A stretch of 64,000 nt of DNA, taken from the NCBI GenBank assembly GCA_031213475.1, contig JARUPZ010000014.1, forward strand, positions 558,001 through 622,000, in the 5' to 3' direction. Made by a program: the position numbers and the translations under genes. Source of the DNA: Nereocystis luetkeana (Eukaryota > Sar > Phaeophyceae > Laminariales > Laminariaceae). Shown piece by piece: positions 11,269-21,888 of the stretch (position 1 is the first letter of the stretch; every line of letters begins with the position of its first letter). The notes below the pieces were generated by a model that saw only the letters and a list, made by a program, of their open reading frames with translations, had not been told where the DNA came from and ran no database searches.

Positions 11269-12736
11269 GTTGTTGTTATCACATCAACTCATCGCTACAA
11301 TACAAAATGCAGTCCGTGGTCGCAGAAAGGCTCTCTCCAATAACTCTGGAGTGGAAGTAAGTACCTTGGTAAAAATGGGAAAAAAAAAACAAGCAAATAA
11401 TGAGTTTTTGTACCTGAAGCACATCTATTATCTACACGTCAGACAAAAATAAAAAGCGAGGGCCGCACACGTACGTATGAGGTACATGGGGTACGCTGTA
11501 CAAAGCGATTCAGGGACGGTGAAGACCACAAATTACCCCTACCCAGAAGAAATAGGCAGGATGAAGAAAACAACTCGAACTCGAAAAATCGAAATCGAAA
11601 TCGAAAAAAAACAAAATATAAAAGTGAAGAGAGAGAGAAAAAAATGGAGTTTCTGCCAAAATCAGGTATATCTGGCCACTTTTCAGCCAAATCAGTTACC
11701 AGGTACATCCTGAAATTAAGTACAAAACACACCCCAGGTGCCCTGCTATTGGCAGGTGGACATCATAACTGATTTTGGCTCGAAAAGGCCAAGGGCCAAG
11801 GTATACCGTATACCTGTTGTTTTCTATGCTCTGTCTAGCTTTCAACTGATTTTGGCCGCAACTTTGAACCAATCAGAGAGGCCATACGTACACTCATTTT
11901 TCTCTCCGTACGCGTCTGCCCCCTCCCTCGGTTGAAAGTCTTCTGTGTTAACGTGTAAACTCGGTACTCGTACGTCGTACGTAAAAGTACGTATTTATGC
12001 CGGAATCCCAATGTGTTCTTTGGGGTGCGCAACGTGCTTCAGTTATTAAATACCAGGTAGCTGTTGTTTTCTATGGTCACAGCAGTCTATACAGCGCCAT
12101 GGTCTTTGTGTGCACCACCCCGCGTCGAGGTGGTCTCAGGTTTGGTACGGCAAGATAATTTCGTTCCGAGCTCAGGCGGTTCCGCGAGGGGGCGGTCTAG
12201 AAGACTTAAAACTGTCAAGGCGGGGGGGGGGGGGGCAGAGTAAATAATCTTGGCGCCCCCGCCGTGGCGAAACGAACGACACTACTAAGCCTATTAATAG
12301 TGACTCTATGCAGGTCCAAGTGGAGCCCGTGGTATCTACACCCTTTGGTATTTTCTTTCCCCCCCGCCCGTGATTATCGCTTTTTTGTCCCTTTCATTTT
12401 TGTTTCATTCCCGTTTGTACCTCTTTGTGTCTTTGTTAGTATGGTCCGTTTTGCCTTTTTTTTTGCGTTTTGCTATCATTAAATTATCTGCTTCTGTTTT
12501 AGTTTTGTTTTTGTTTTTCTTTTGCTTAGCTTCATCTGCTTTTTTTTTAGGTTTTTGTCTGCTATTAATAGTCTCCTTTTTGCTTCCCTGGTGTCCGCAG
12601 TGGTGGAGTGCGTATGCTTGTTTTTTGTTTTTTGCCTCTGTTTTTACTTGAGGTATTTCTTCCACTCCAGAGTTATTGGAGCCTGTCCTGCGACCACGGA
12701 CTGCATTGAATTGTGAGTTAATGTGAGAACAACAAC
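11269..12736. mobile_element. TIR element T1, about 1.47 kb, non-autonomous
   Basis: The left end (11269-11365) and right end (12655-12736) are inverted copies. Both start GTTGTTGTT, continue through TGCAGTCCGTGGTCGCAG, and include a CCAATAACTCTGGAGTGGAAG block. Weaker inverted similarity continues inward for about 50 bp. The interior is A/T-rich with homopolymer runs and no transposase frame. No target duplication was found. One TACCWGGTA motif falls inside at 11697 and another at 12051. Confidence 0.55.
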
Positions 12737-13197
12737 CCTATAGAAAACAAAACAATTCAGATCTTGAAGGCCATGTGGCACGCTTGGTAATGCTTTCGGG
12801 GTATTCATTTTTTAGCGGACTCTCATGGACAGAACACCGCTCGTGGCGCGCGTTTTTTACTTGGTTTCAGTATGTACCTGATTTTGGCTCAAACGGATCT
12901 GATCAGGCATAACTGATTTTGGCATTTTTTTGCCCAAAAACAAACATTTCAGGGAAGAAAGCAAGGAATCAAGAAAGGAAATACACAAGAGAATGATGCG
13001 CAGATTTTCGCAGATTGCAGGCTTGCACGCTACGTGAGGGGTGTAGAACAAGAAGGGAAACACACTTACTTCGCTACTAAGGCTGACTCTTTTCAGCTCA
13101 GAAACCAGAAACCAGAACAGGATTCTCCCTGTGGCGTTGAAACCCACACAGCAGCCTGATAGGAGATTTTATTATGCCGCAGCAGGAAAAAGCTGCT
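12737..13197. other. Unassigned DNA, no gene seen
   Basis: Contains the phrase ACTGATTTTGGC, which also occurs inside T1 at about 11770, so it may be a fragment of a related repeat. No supported reading frame. Confidence 0.35.
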
Positions 13198-13642
13198 CTT
13201 TCAACACATACCGCCACACACCACCTAGGTCCTACCACCGTCGATGATTCCTCGTCTCACAGGGCATGAGATGACGTCAAACCTTCGAGGCCGCATGCTC
13301 CACTACTACTCCGAGAGTGTTTGCGACCATGTTTGAGGGTCGTTGATGTTGTGTGGCCGGCGTTCTGGCTGAAAACGTGAGAGCCTGACCCATTTCTGGC
13401 TTCTTCGTTTTTGGACGGAACTGGGTCTTACATTTTTTTGTCTAAATAAACAAAAAACGGCCAGAAATTGATCAGGCTCTCACGTCTCGAGCAATAACTC
13501 CGGCCACACAACATCAACGACCCTCAAACATGGTAGCAAACACTCTCAGAGCAGTGGAGCATACGGCCTCGAAGGTTTGACGTCATCTTGTGCCCTGTGA
13601 GGCGAGGAATCATCGGCGGTGGTAGGTGTTGCGTGTTGAAAG
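13198..13642. repeat. Foldback element, about 200-bp arms
   Basis: The sequence from CTTTCAACAC at 13198 to about 13420 is repeated in reverse complement from about 13465 to 13642, around a loop of roughly 45 bp. Conserved blocks in both arms include ATGATTCCTCG, GATGACGTCAAACCTTCGAG and GAGGGTCGTTGATGTTGTG. The arms are mostly intact, with small indels near the outer ends. No coding content; it is a foldback transposon or MITE by structure. Confidence 0.8.
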
Positions 13643-13773
13643 CACAGGTTTACTCGTTTGGGCAGAGAACGGAAATGGCTCATCATGTCTACCGACGGCA
13701 CTACCTTGGGGTTCCTATACGATGGAGGGAAAATCCCCTTTTGTTTCTGGTTTCTGGTCCAATAAAAGTCCGC

Positions 13774-14611
13774 CTAAGGGCCGGTCATATCGAGGGCAAA
13801 ATAAACGAAAAAATAAACGAAAAAAAAACGAACAGACTTTCGTTTTTCTCAAAAAACAGCAGGTTGAGTCCTAACGAGGGCAAAAAAAACGAAAAAAAAA
13901 ACGAAACAAAAATAAGAAGCCGAGTCGAATTTTTATGCAATGCAATTTTTCGGAAAGACTCAACCGCCACAGCACGTGGTTCCCGGCGATAGCGCTCGAC
14001 AGCAACGGTGGATAGACACAACTCGCACACGCAAGGCACCCTCCACAGCAGGCGGTTCTCGTGGTCCAACCCGCTCCCTACGGAGTGCTCTAGAACTTGT
14101 GTATCGGCCATCGCAGTTCGATGGCAGAGGTTTGAATGTTGAGTGGGACTCATGTATATATATGTCCAAAAATATATCGCCACAGCCACTTCCTGATCCC
14201 CCGGTTTCTTACGAGGGCACCCCATGGTGATTCCCTACCCATATATGTGCTCGCGCCGTCAGCAGACAAGCCGCGTGGCAGCCACATGCACTACCTCGGC
14301 CATCATGTGCTTGCCAACCGGTCGTAGAAACTTTATCGGAACTTCATCCCAACGCGTCGAGCTCCTCCTATGTTCCTCTTCGACCCTGGGTATCCCATAT
14401 TTCGTTTTTTTGGCACCCATTTCGTTTTTTTTAAAGTCCTCTGGGACTTAAAAAAAACAAAATATGAAAACGGAGGTATCGGGATCTCTACTTCTAATTT
14501 TTACAATTTGACCAATAAAACTCACGTACCAGGTACTCTTTAATTCTCTATTTCGTTTTTTCATTTCGTTTTTTTTTTCGTTTTTTTTGCCCTCGATAAG
14601 ACCGCCCCTAA
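13774..14611. mobile_element. TIR element T2, about 0.84 kb, ends with ATCGAGGGCAAAA
   Basis: The left end (from CTAAGGGCCGGTC at 13774) and right end (to GACCGCCCCTAA at 14611) are inverted repeats, continuing inward through TATCGAGGGCAAAA and then runs of (A)nCG. A GGGGCGGTC-like terminus recalls the hAT superfamily, but no 8-bp target duplication could be seen. An internal second copy of the AACGAGGGCAAAA phrase lies at about 13873. No transposase frame. Confidence 0.55.
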
Positions 14612-14635
14612 ACAGGGAAGTATAATAAACTATTA

Positions 14636-14739
14636 TTAAGGGCGACCATAGTTAACAGGACCTATGGTAAAGATGAAAACCTATATTTTAACAACTTTTA
14701 CTAACAATATTTGGTCCTGTTAACTATGGCCCCCCGTAA
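14636..14739 (-). mobile_element. MITE-105 copy 1
   Basis: A 104-bp element, TTAAGGGCGACCATAGTTAA at one end and its near reverse complement at the other, flanked by TA on both sides. Same family as 23039, 26817, 27558 and 51745; the inner strand orientation is that of copy 4. It is the most diverged left end of the five. Confidence 0.85.
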
Positions 14740-16233
14740 TACCAAAAAAAGACGAAAAACGAAAAGGAAGACGAAGCAAAACAAGAAGAAAAAAACAGAA
14801 AAAGCAGCAAGAAAAAAGAAGGAAACGGAAGGTACCAACACAGACACGAAGAGAGGCAAACTGCAAACGGGTAAGACGGTAAGAAGGTGAGAGGCCAAAA
14901 AACGAAAAGGAAAAGAAGGGACTCAAAAGGGACGAAAGCGGGCGGGGGCGTAAGAAGACTCGTAATCTAAAAAAGAGTATTGGCCCTCTAAAGTACTACT
15001 TGTAGTAGTACGATTGCACAGCTTGAGAAACCTAGCCTACCAGGTACCAGGTGTATGTTTATATGTTGTTGTTCTCACATGAACTCTCTGACGAAGGAGT
15101 CCGTGGTCACACAAAGGTGCTGGAGCCCTATGAATATATATCCGAAAACCCACAAAAAATCGGAATTCGGCAGCCTAAAAATACACGAGACAAAGAAATT
15201 GCCCACAAGATAAAACCAATGTGCTAACTGAACTAACATGGCCGCGGGTATATCCTCTCAACTGTAACATAACAGAGTATCCCCGTTCCCACCACTAACC
15301 AAGTTGTGGATGCTGACTACAGCGGCTGCTGTCTGGAGTGCTGCCTGCACCGTACGAAACGCACGGTAGTCGTGAAAACGACAGAGGAACACACCTGCCT
15401 GCTATCTGGAGTGCTGTCAGAGTGAAGACTCGCGGATATGCAGTGAAAAAGGAGCAATCGAACCTTACTACCACACGAATATCAACGATCGCCATCTCTT
15501 CCTGGGCTGTCTGACACAACAAAATTTAATGTGCAGCACAGCGGTTATGATACCACGTCCCTGATAACTGCGCAGGTTATTCCCCATGAAGGGTATACAA
15601 CTCGTTGAACTACAAAGACCAGTGACGTAAATAACAAGTAGATACTTTTCTGCCTCGTGAAAAACAATACCAGGAAAAAAACAAACTATGACTGCTTCTC
15701 TCGTGATGATATTGTGCGCGCAGGTCATGGGTCTCCGTGCACCGTCTTCCCGCCGCTCTTCATGGCCGCCTCATCGCCTTGGCCCAATCCACCCGCTCCT
15801 TTGCACGTGCTCTCGTTGCCACTCCCTTCCAGTCGGTTCCCTTTCTCTGCCATCCTGAAAAACGAAGTGCTCCTCGCACTTACTTGCGGTTCTGATCTAA
15901 AAAACAAAAATACTCGCGCAGGGGGAGGTCAACCCGTCTCTTCCCCGCACGTCGACGATCAGTCTCCCTCCTCCCTCGTCGTCGAATCCAGCCTCGTACC
16001 GGCGCAATAGACTAGGCCGTAGTGTGGCCTGTGGTGGCGCCTGCCTCCGCGCACGGACACCCCGATTGTGCATTCATTGCGGCTCTGCCGCAGCTGCCTA
16101 AAAGAAGACGCGTGAATCGTAGGTCTCCGTTATTGACGCACCACGTACCACCCAACTTTCCTGTACTGTTGCCTGAGCCTCGCGGCCACAGGCAGCAGCA
16201 AGAAGGTACGACTCCTTGAGGGTGAGTCCGTAG
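14740..16233. other. Unassigned DNA with one T1-type end
   Basis: At 15061-15130 there is another T1-like terminus (GTTGTTGTTCTCACATGAAC, then GTCCGTGGTC). TACCAGGTA occurs at 15038. On the minus strand 15780-15860 reads as a short codon-like block opening with MAEKGNR after a possible AG acceptor, and on the plus strand 16022-16219 is open for 66 codons. Neither has a recognisable motif, and both are left uncalled. Confidence 0.4.
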
Positions 16234-16262
16234 CCCTAACCCTAACCCTAACCCTAACCCTA
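16234..16262. repeat. Interstitial telomere-like repeat (CCCTAA)n
   Basis: Four perfect CCCTAA units and a fifth partial one. This is the vertebrate-type/stramenopile TTAGGG telomere repeat read on the complementary strand. It is far too short to be a chromosome end and is embedded in unique sequence, so it may mark repair of a break or a retained telomerase-added tract. Confidence 0.85.
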
Positions 16263-16557
16263 TATCTACGTACCAGGTACGAGAATGTGCAAAAAAGAGG
16301 GGTTTGGACTAAACCAGGTATACATACTAGTATATACCTGGTCCAAATCGGACCAAAGACAATTACACACTAAAAACGTGTGAAAACACGTACCAGGAGC
16401 CCTGCGATCCGCCAGCCTCACACGTTGTACCTTTGTTTGGATTGAAACCGGCCAGAATTTGTCTCGTATATTGTCTAGCGTTCGACTGCTTTTTTTGCTG
16501 TTTTTCCCTGATTTTGAGCTGATCAGAAGACATTTTTTTTGTTTTTTTTGCTCATCA

Positions 16558-16923
16558 TCCCATTTATTATCCTCGCACATCTTCTCTCTCTCCTTCCAAC
16601 TCGTAACTCAGATCCGGGGTCACATAGCAGGCTCTTCTACCCCCTTCCCGCTACGGTAGTACGTGCCTTCATTTTTATCGCGAGTAGATTCCAGCCTTTT
16701 CTTCCCTCGTCGACTCGCATCGAATTGCGCCTACCCATACAATACGACGTATATAATTCGATGCGAGTCGACGAGGGAAGAAAAGGCTGAAATCTTCTCG
16801 CGATAAAAATGAAGGCACGTACCGTAGCGGGAAGGGGGGAGAAGAGCCTGCTATGTGACCCCGGATCTGAGTTACGAGTTGGAAGGAGAGAGAGAAGAAG
16901 ATGTGCGAAGATAATAAATGGGA
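16558..16923. repeat. Near-perfect palindrome, 169-bp arms
   Basis: The left arm 16558-16726 and right arm 16755-16923 are reverse complements with very few mismatches by eye, around a 28-bp spacer. Landmarks are TCCCATTTATTAT at the outer ends and CGACTCGCATCGAATT at the inner ends. Such near-identical arms imply a recent origin or ongoing arm-to-arm conversion. A diverged relative of one arm lies at about 28850-28945. Flanking T-rich and A-rich tracts continue the symmetry weakly. Confidence 0.9.
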
Positions 16924-17527
16924 TAAAAAAAAAAATAAAAAAAAATATATATATACTGCCTTTTTGTTCTTTGCTCTTCGCATGAATGAGGTCTTCGGTC
17001 CCCCCGGTTGCAATTCTCATTTTTTAAAATATATACATACGTATCTGAGCGTACATACGTAGTATAATATGTTTATTTCACTCCATTCTGTGGAATGGAT
17101 GATGCGCTTTAATTTTGTGCTTCAGTTACGATCTTAATTAACCGCTGTTGAATTATATGGTCACAGCTGTCATACAACGAAAACATTGACCTCTCGCTCG
17201 AAATCGACCGACGGATCCGTCTCATGCGGGCATGCCTCAAACGATTCGGCCCGAACTTGTATTTAAATGATAGGACGGCCGCCCTTCTTAGACTGAAAGT
17301 CCGAATGCTGAAGGCTGAGGTGATTGAGACCCTCCTGTCCGGGTGTGTGACGTGGACACTCAGAGCGAAACACTTTGCCAAGCTTCAAACGGCTCACCAC
17401 CAAGTCCTGGTGCGAGTCATTGGCTTCCAGCGCCGATTTCGTGCCAACCATGCGATGACACGTTGCGATAGCACCGAAACGACCATCCGTAAACGGCGGC
17501 TCCTCTTTGCGGGGGGTGTGGCACGGC

Positions 17528-18532
17528 TATAGGCCTTGCCTGAAAAATACCTGAACTAGTGTTACTGAAACAGGCGTGTGCCTGAACTACTGCTGTGCTT
17601 ACGTGTGTCTACCTTGCCTATATTTGGCCAGGCACACCTCATTCACGCTTTCAGGCATTTAATAAAAAAGTACAGCCGTTAGCCTACAATCAGGAAAATA
17701 ATGGGATACATTGTTTTTAGAGTTCCCGCAGCCCGTAGCCACACCACACAGCGCTTGTTCGCGAAGATGTCAGGGGACACATCAAGCGCGGCATAACTTG
17801 GGCTGTCAAGGGGTGTAGGGCCGAGTGTTCCATATTAAAACCTAGTAGTTGGGTCTCCGTGAAGGCTTGTCAAGGCAAAAACGTTGCTTTCTGTCAAGCG
17901 GTCAAAATGCTGCCTCCCGACATCTTCATTTTTTTGTTCGTGCTCACAGCCCCCCTTGAGCAGCGTAGATTTCTTCATGGCTTCAGCTGTATGCTGCAAG
18001 TTGTGTCTTCATCAAATACACGGTGTAACGACGTAAGGACGCATTATGTCATCTACGTCATGACAACCTAGCCAAGTACCCTTGTTCTTACCGTAACATG
18101 CGTTACTTCAGGCATTTTACCTCTTTCTTGAAAACTAATTACTTGATTTTAGTGAGGATTTTTCCTTACGGCGGTAAACAAGTTTCAGGCATTTTTTCAG
18201 GCCTTTTACCAAGAAGAAGAGTAAACTACTTGAAATTAGTCTAGGATTTGCATTGGGGCGCTGAACAAGTTTCAGGCATTTTTTAGGCATTTTGTTATTC
18301 ACACACAACTACCTGAAATTAGTGTCGGGATTGTCTCTATCTAGGCGCTGAAATGTTTTCAGGCACATCTCAGGCATTTTGTAAGGGATATATTATGCCT
18401 TAAATCGATAGGCACTTTTAAGGCAAATTGAGGCACGTCAGGGGTATGCCTATCTTTTCGCCTATCTCTTTTTTTTTGGCCTGCGTCGTGCCTATCTCCG
18501 CATGCCTGAATACACTTGTGGGCCCAGGCACG
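17528..18532. mobile_element. Insertion I1 in LINE B, rich in TTCAGGCA motifs
   Basis: A roughly 1.0-kb insert placed by comparison with LINE A. Both strands carry many copies of TTCAGGCA/TGCCTGAA, concentrated toward the two ends (about 17538-17655 and 18105-18515). The region 18105-18385 is also a loose tandem array of about 85-bp units built on this motif and ACTTGAAATTAGT. Many copies of a short motif near both ends is the pattern of subterminal transposase-binding sites in hAT- and CACTA-type DNA transposons. Terminal inverted repeats are at best short (TGCCTG) and the target duplication is unclear. No transposase is present. Confidence 0.6.
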
Positions 18533-18634
18533 TCAAACCAAAGAGCGATTACCCAGTCGTGGTTTTACGAGACGAGGGCTGGTGGGGAGAATCCGAGACC
18601 TGGCTGACAGTTACGACTTGGCATAGATGCATAC

Positions 18635-20530
18635 AAGGTGTATGTATACATGAATACGTGCGTACCTCGTAGACGCAGAGGGAACAAGCGATGTATAGCC
18701 TCTGATTGCTCACAACAACGAAAAACAGCCCCGGGTGGCTTGGAGGGTGGTTCGCGTGCCTATCAAGATAAAAATTAGTCGGTTCGAGTCTCCCCGAGTG
18801 CATGCGCGTACTCGTAGGGACTTTTTCTTGCACAAAAAAATGTTTAGCGGAAAGCGCGAAAGCGTGAGTTAGCTACAATCGATGAAAATCGACGAGCAGT
18901 GGGAATGCTGAACCCTATGCAACTCAAACAATGAAGGCGGGGAGAGGGGACGACAGCTGTGACCCCGGCCCGTACGGCGTGCAGAAGATCGCTGGAAAGT
19001 AAAAGTGATGATTACACTAAAACAAAAAATGCCGAAAGCTACGAACTACGCAATATACCTCTGGTAGTTGTTGGAGACAAAGCAGACTATTTCATACCTG
19101 GTACCAGGTATGTACTTGGCTGCGACTATTACAATCCTTGAACAGGCATGTCATAATGATGTGAGGCCGGCCAGTCGCAGGGCTCCCGGCGTGTGTTTTT
19201 TATTAGTCTTTATTTAGTGTGTACCAGGTACCTTTTTTCGGTCCAAATAAATGGGGCCAGGTGTGCCCATCTCGTACGACCATTTTATTATATGCCGTCA
19301 ATACGAGTATTAATATTAAGAGTGATTTTTTTCGTTTCGGAATTTATTTGGGCCCAGTCGTATTCTTCGTTTTTTTTTTTGCAGGAGCGCTTTTGCATAC
19401 CGTATGGACTCATTAGCCCTCAGACCGGCACGCACAGGGACACTAAAAAAGGACTGAGGATATGTCCGACAGAAAGCTAGAAGCAGCGACTTCCGAAGAT
19501 TCCACGTGTGTACGTAGCTGAAATGTGATGTACTGGTGGTGAGGGTGAGGCAGACGCGGAGGAAAAACCGCCCTTCCAAAATACCACTAGTATTTGGTTC
19601 AAGTATTCTTGAAGAGGGGGCGATGTTCCACCCCACGTTCGGCAAAGAAACCGGCATATTTCGCGTAACTGGAAAGTTCACATTTGTGCAGTACGAAGTA
19701 CTGCCAGCTAAGAATTACTCTTGTTTTGCGAAAATCTCTGTCATCGTTCCTGAGGTATACATGCGTCACAAGAAGGGTCCCTCAATCCCCCGCGTCCACC
19801 TCTCTACCTCCTCTGCAACCACATATATATGCTTGGCTACCGTGCATGTACCAGGTATGGTATGGCATCGTTGGAAAAACAATGCACGTGCTTCCTGATG
19901 GTAGGCGAAAGGTGAAACACATGAAATCACGCCTTCTAACAGAAACAAGAAAACGCTATGCGTGAAGTGAGGCTGGCACACTTGAAAGATAATTATTCAT
20001 CATGGATGGGTTCCCTCCAGATTTGATACGATATACCTGGTACCAGGTGCTTCTGTGCACAGGGGACGTGGTGTAGTAGAGGGCGATTTGTTGCCATCCC
20101 TGGGGTGTCCAGGGGTGAAACAGGAAGTACCCGATTACTCGTTACTCGCGAGTTCGCGTATGCTGGGGCCCCGAACACTAGCGAGGTTCAAAGTGCCACT
20201 CATACCCGTAGCGGGAATTTGGCAAAGAATGTCAGTACTCGCGAATAGCCGGGCTTTTCTAAAAGGGGTAGAAGTCTACTGTGGAATCACTCGGTACAGA
20301 TGGGAATAACCAGTGTGGCAGTTTGCGTAGTAGCACCGGTTGCCGCTATGCTGCCGGCCGCGTATTGTCTGGCGCAGCTGGCGCCTCCATCAGGTACTGG
20401 CTCTTCTAGGAGAGACCAAGACCACTGCTGTACTCGTGTACCTACAAACTTAGAAGTATTAATTGTATCACCCAACATGGCAAGGGGATACCTACCTGCT
20501 TTTGCTACGCACTGTACAACAGTTTATGAG
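18635..20530. mobile_element. Insertion I2 in LINE B, flanked by a 17-bp target duplication
   Basis: The 17-bp LINE sequence TTGGCATAGATGCATAC (18618-18634) recurs with one mismatch at 20531-20547, exactly where LINE homology resumes. A duplication of this length is typical of target-primed reverse transcription (LINE or SINE). The 1.9-kb insert contains six TACCWGGTA motifs, a tRNA-like stretch at 18731-18800, and no recognised protein. It may itself be composite. Confidence 0.6.
18731..18800 (+). repeat. tRNA-like segment, possible SINE head
   Basis: A run resembling a tRNA gene: a TGGCTTGGAGGGTGG stretch in the place of an A box, and GGTTCGAGTC as a near-consensus B box about 50 bp later. 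The T stem pairs poorly and there is no clean acceptor stem, so it is not a functional tRNA. It sits about 95 bp inside the left edge of insertion I2, where a SINE-type promoter would be expected. Confidence 0.35.
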
Positions 20531-21040
20531 TTGGCATGGATGCATACTCGAAGACCTTAGGGAGTTCCGAGCCACCACAATGTCAACGGAACTTGCCCCC
20601 CTGGTGTTTGGAGACTTGACCGCGCTGTGGTCCACGGCAGCAAAAACGGCGGGAGAAGTGGTACCGGGGGATCATTGAAGCCGCCGAACGGTTCATGAAG
20701 CAGCCGAACGGTTCATGGTGAGGTGGCACCAAGCTGAGGCTGAGCTGAGTAGGCAGTGCCGCGTATCCGCCGTGGGTGGTGTCCAAGGGAATGGGGGGAG
20801 AAGAGGCGACAGGAGGAGTGGCAGAATATCCGACCAAGGGAATGCGGGGATGGGAGCGGGGGGGGGGGGGGGGGGGCAGGAGGGGTAGAAGCGAAACTGC
20901 GTTGGACAAACGTATAGGAAGGAGATAACAGACAGCGTAGCAAGGCATCAGGGCGACGACGAAGTGGTAGAACATGCCTATGCTACTCGTGCCGCCAACT
21001 GGCGCAGCTACTCCGAACGTGGCCATGTATGTGTCTTCTT

Positions 21041-21651
21041 TTCTTTCTTTCTTTCGCTTGATCCCCTGTGATTTTCAGTTTATTTATTTTCCGTCCTTTA
21101 TCTATTTGTAAGCCTTATGATAGAAGTCGTGTGTCGTGGGTGGGTGACGAGCCTGATTTGCTTGTTTCGTGTTGTCTGACGCCGAGGGGCGGGGCATAGT
21201 TGACGAACGCAGGACGGAGACGGCAGACGGGGTAGGAAGGTACATGGCCGACTAGCAGGGAGAACCTGGCTATGCTATTATACCCGTACCACAACCTGCT
21301 GCGGCTACCTCGAGGGGGCTTCGTGCTTTATTGGTTTGCCTCTTATTTTTCCTTGGTTCGTGGTATTTTTCTGTTTATCATTACCTCTAGTGTTTTTTAG
21401 TTTCTTGACGTACGTATGATATTTTCAAGTGTCTGCCACATCCCCTGAGGGAAGGCACGACATTTGTTTCTTCATTTATTTTCTCTTTTTACTTTTGTTC
21501 TCTTTCCACTACTTGTCTTCTTTGTTTTTGTTTTTGTTTTTTTTCTTTCGTGTATCTCTTTCATAGAACGTGTATGTCGTGCCTAGTATGATCACATGTC
21601 GTTGCATTGTTTAATCGGGTAACTGCATACGTGGCAACGTACAGTAGTATC
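21041..21651. other. Unassigned DNA with a second LINE-tail-like block
   Basis: At about 21190-21300 the phrases GACGGCAGACGGGGTAGGAAGG, GGCCGACTAG and a CTATGCTATTATACC stretch echo the LINE 3' UTR of copies A and B. This suggests a tandem or separate 3'-end fragment. The remainder is T-rich with no supported frame. Confidence 0.4.
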
Positions 21652-21786
21652 TCTGTGGCGTAGTGTTGTGACCACATAACTTGTACCTCTCTATTATTGG
21701 CCATAGGATAAAATAATCGACACGGACACGGGTTGTGCTGGATGTCGACGGGTAGAAATAACGGTTTGATGTGAAGAACACACACC
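21652..21786 (-). repeat. Dispersed repeat R1, copy 2
   Basis: Reverse-oriented copy of the repeat at 7411. The shared core is CCCGTCGACATCCAGC plus the flanking ATTTTATCCT and GTGGTCACAAC blocks. It reads FYPSTSSTTRVR in one minus-strand frame, as does copy 1, with small changes. Confidence 0.6.
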
Positions 21787-21888
21787 AGTACTGACTCGTA
21801 TCTCGCTTATTTATACCGAACATCACGCAAGGTAACTCACTCCTGTGCGCAGCCCTGGGATACACTTCGGAGCCGTTTTATTCGGAAT

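Larger units (their letters stand above)
17175..21040 (+). mobile_element. LINE copy B, 5' truncated, with two nested insertions
   Basis: LINE sequence of the same family as copy A, in three blocks. Block 1 (17175-17527) starts at the equivalent of [14 protein letters not shown], includes the [11 protein letters not shown] segment, and stops after the RKRRLLFAGGVA segment. Block 2 (about 18533-18634) resumes where block 1 stops. Block 3 (20531-21040) resumes again and runs through EDLREFRAT to the 3' UTR. Together they are collinear with copy A, so 17528-18532 and 18635-20530 are later insertions. The 3' tail carries a 19-base G run (20858-20876), where copy A has six Gs, and a short duplication of the GCCGAACGGTTCATG phrase at about 20680-20716. 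The copy is non-functional. Confidence 0.85.

Noticed and set aside
16022-16219. 66-codon frame just before the telomere-like tract
   Set aside because: No motif, no convincing acceptor, and an equally open opposite strand.
18731-18800. Functional tRNA gene
   Set aside because: T stem pairs poorly, there is no acceptor stem and no intact anticodon arm; kept only as a possible SINE head.
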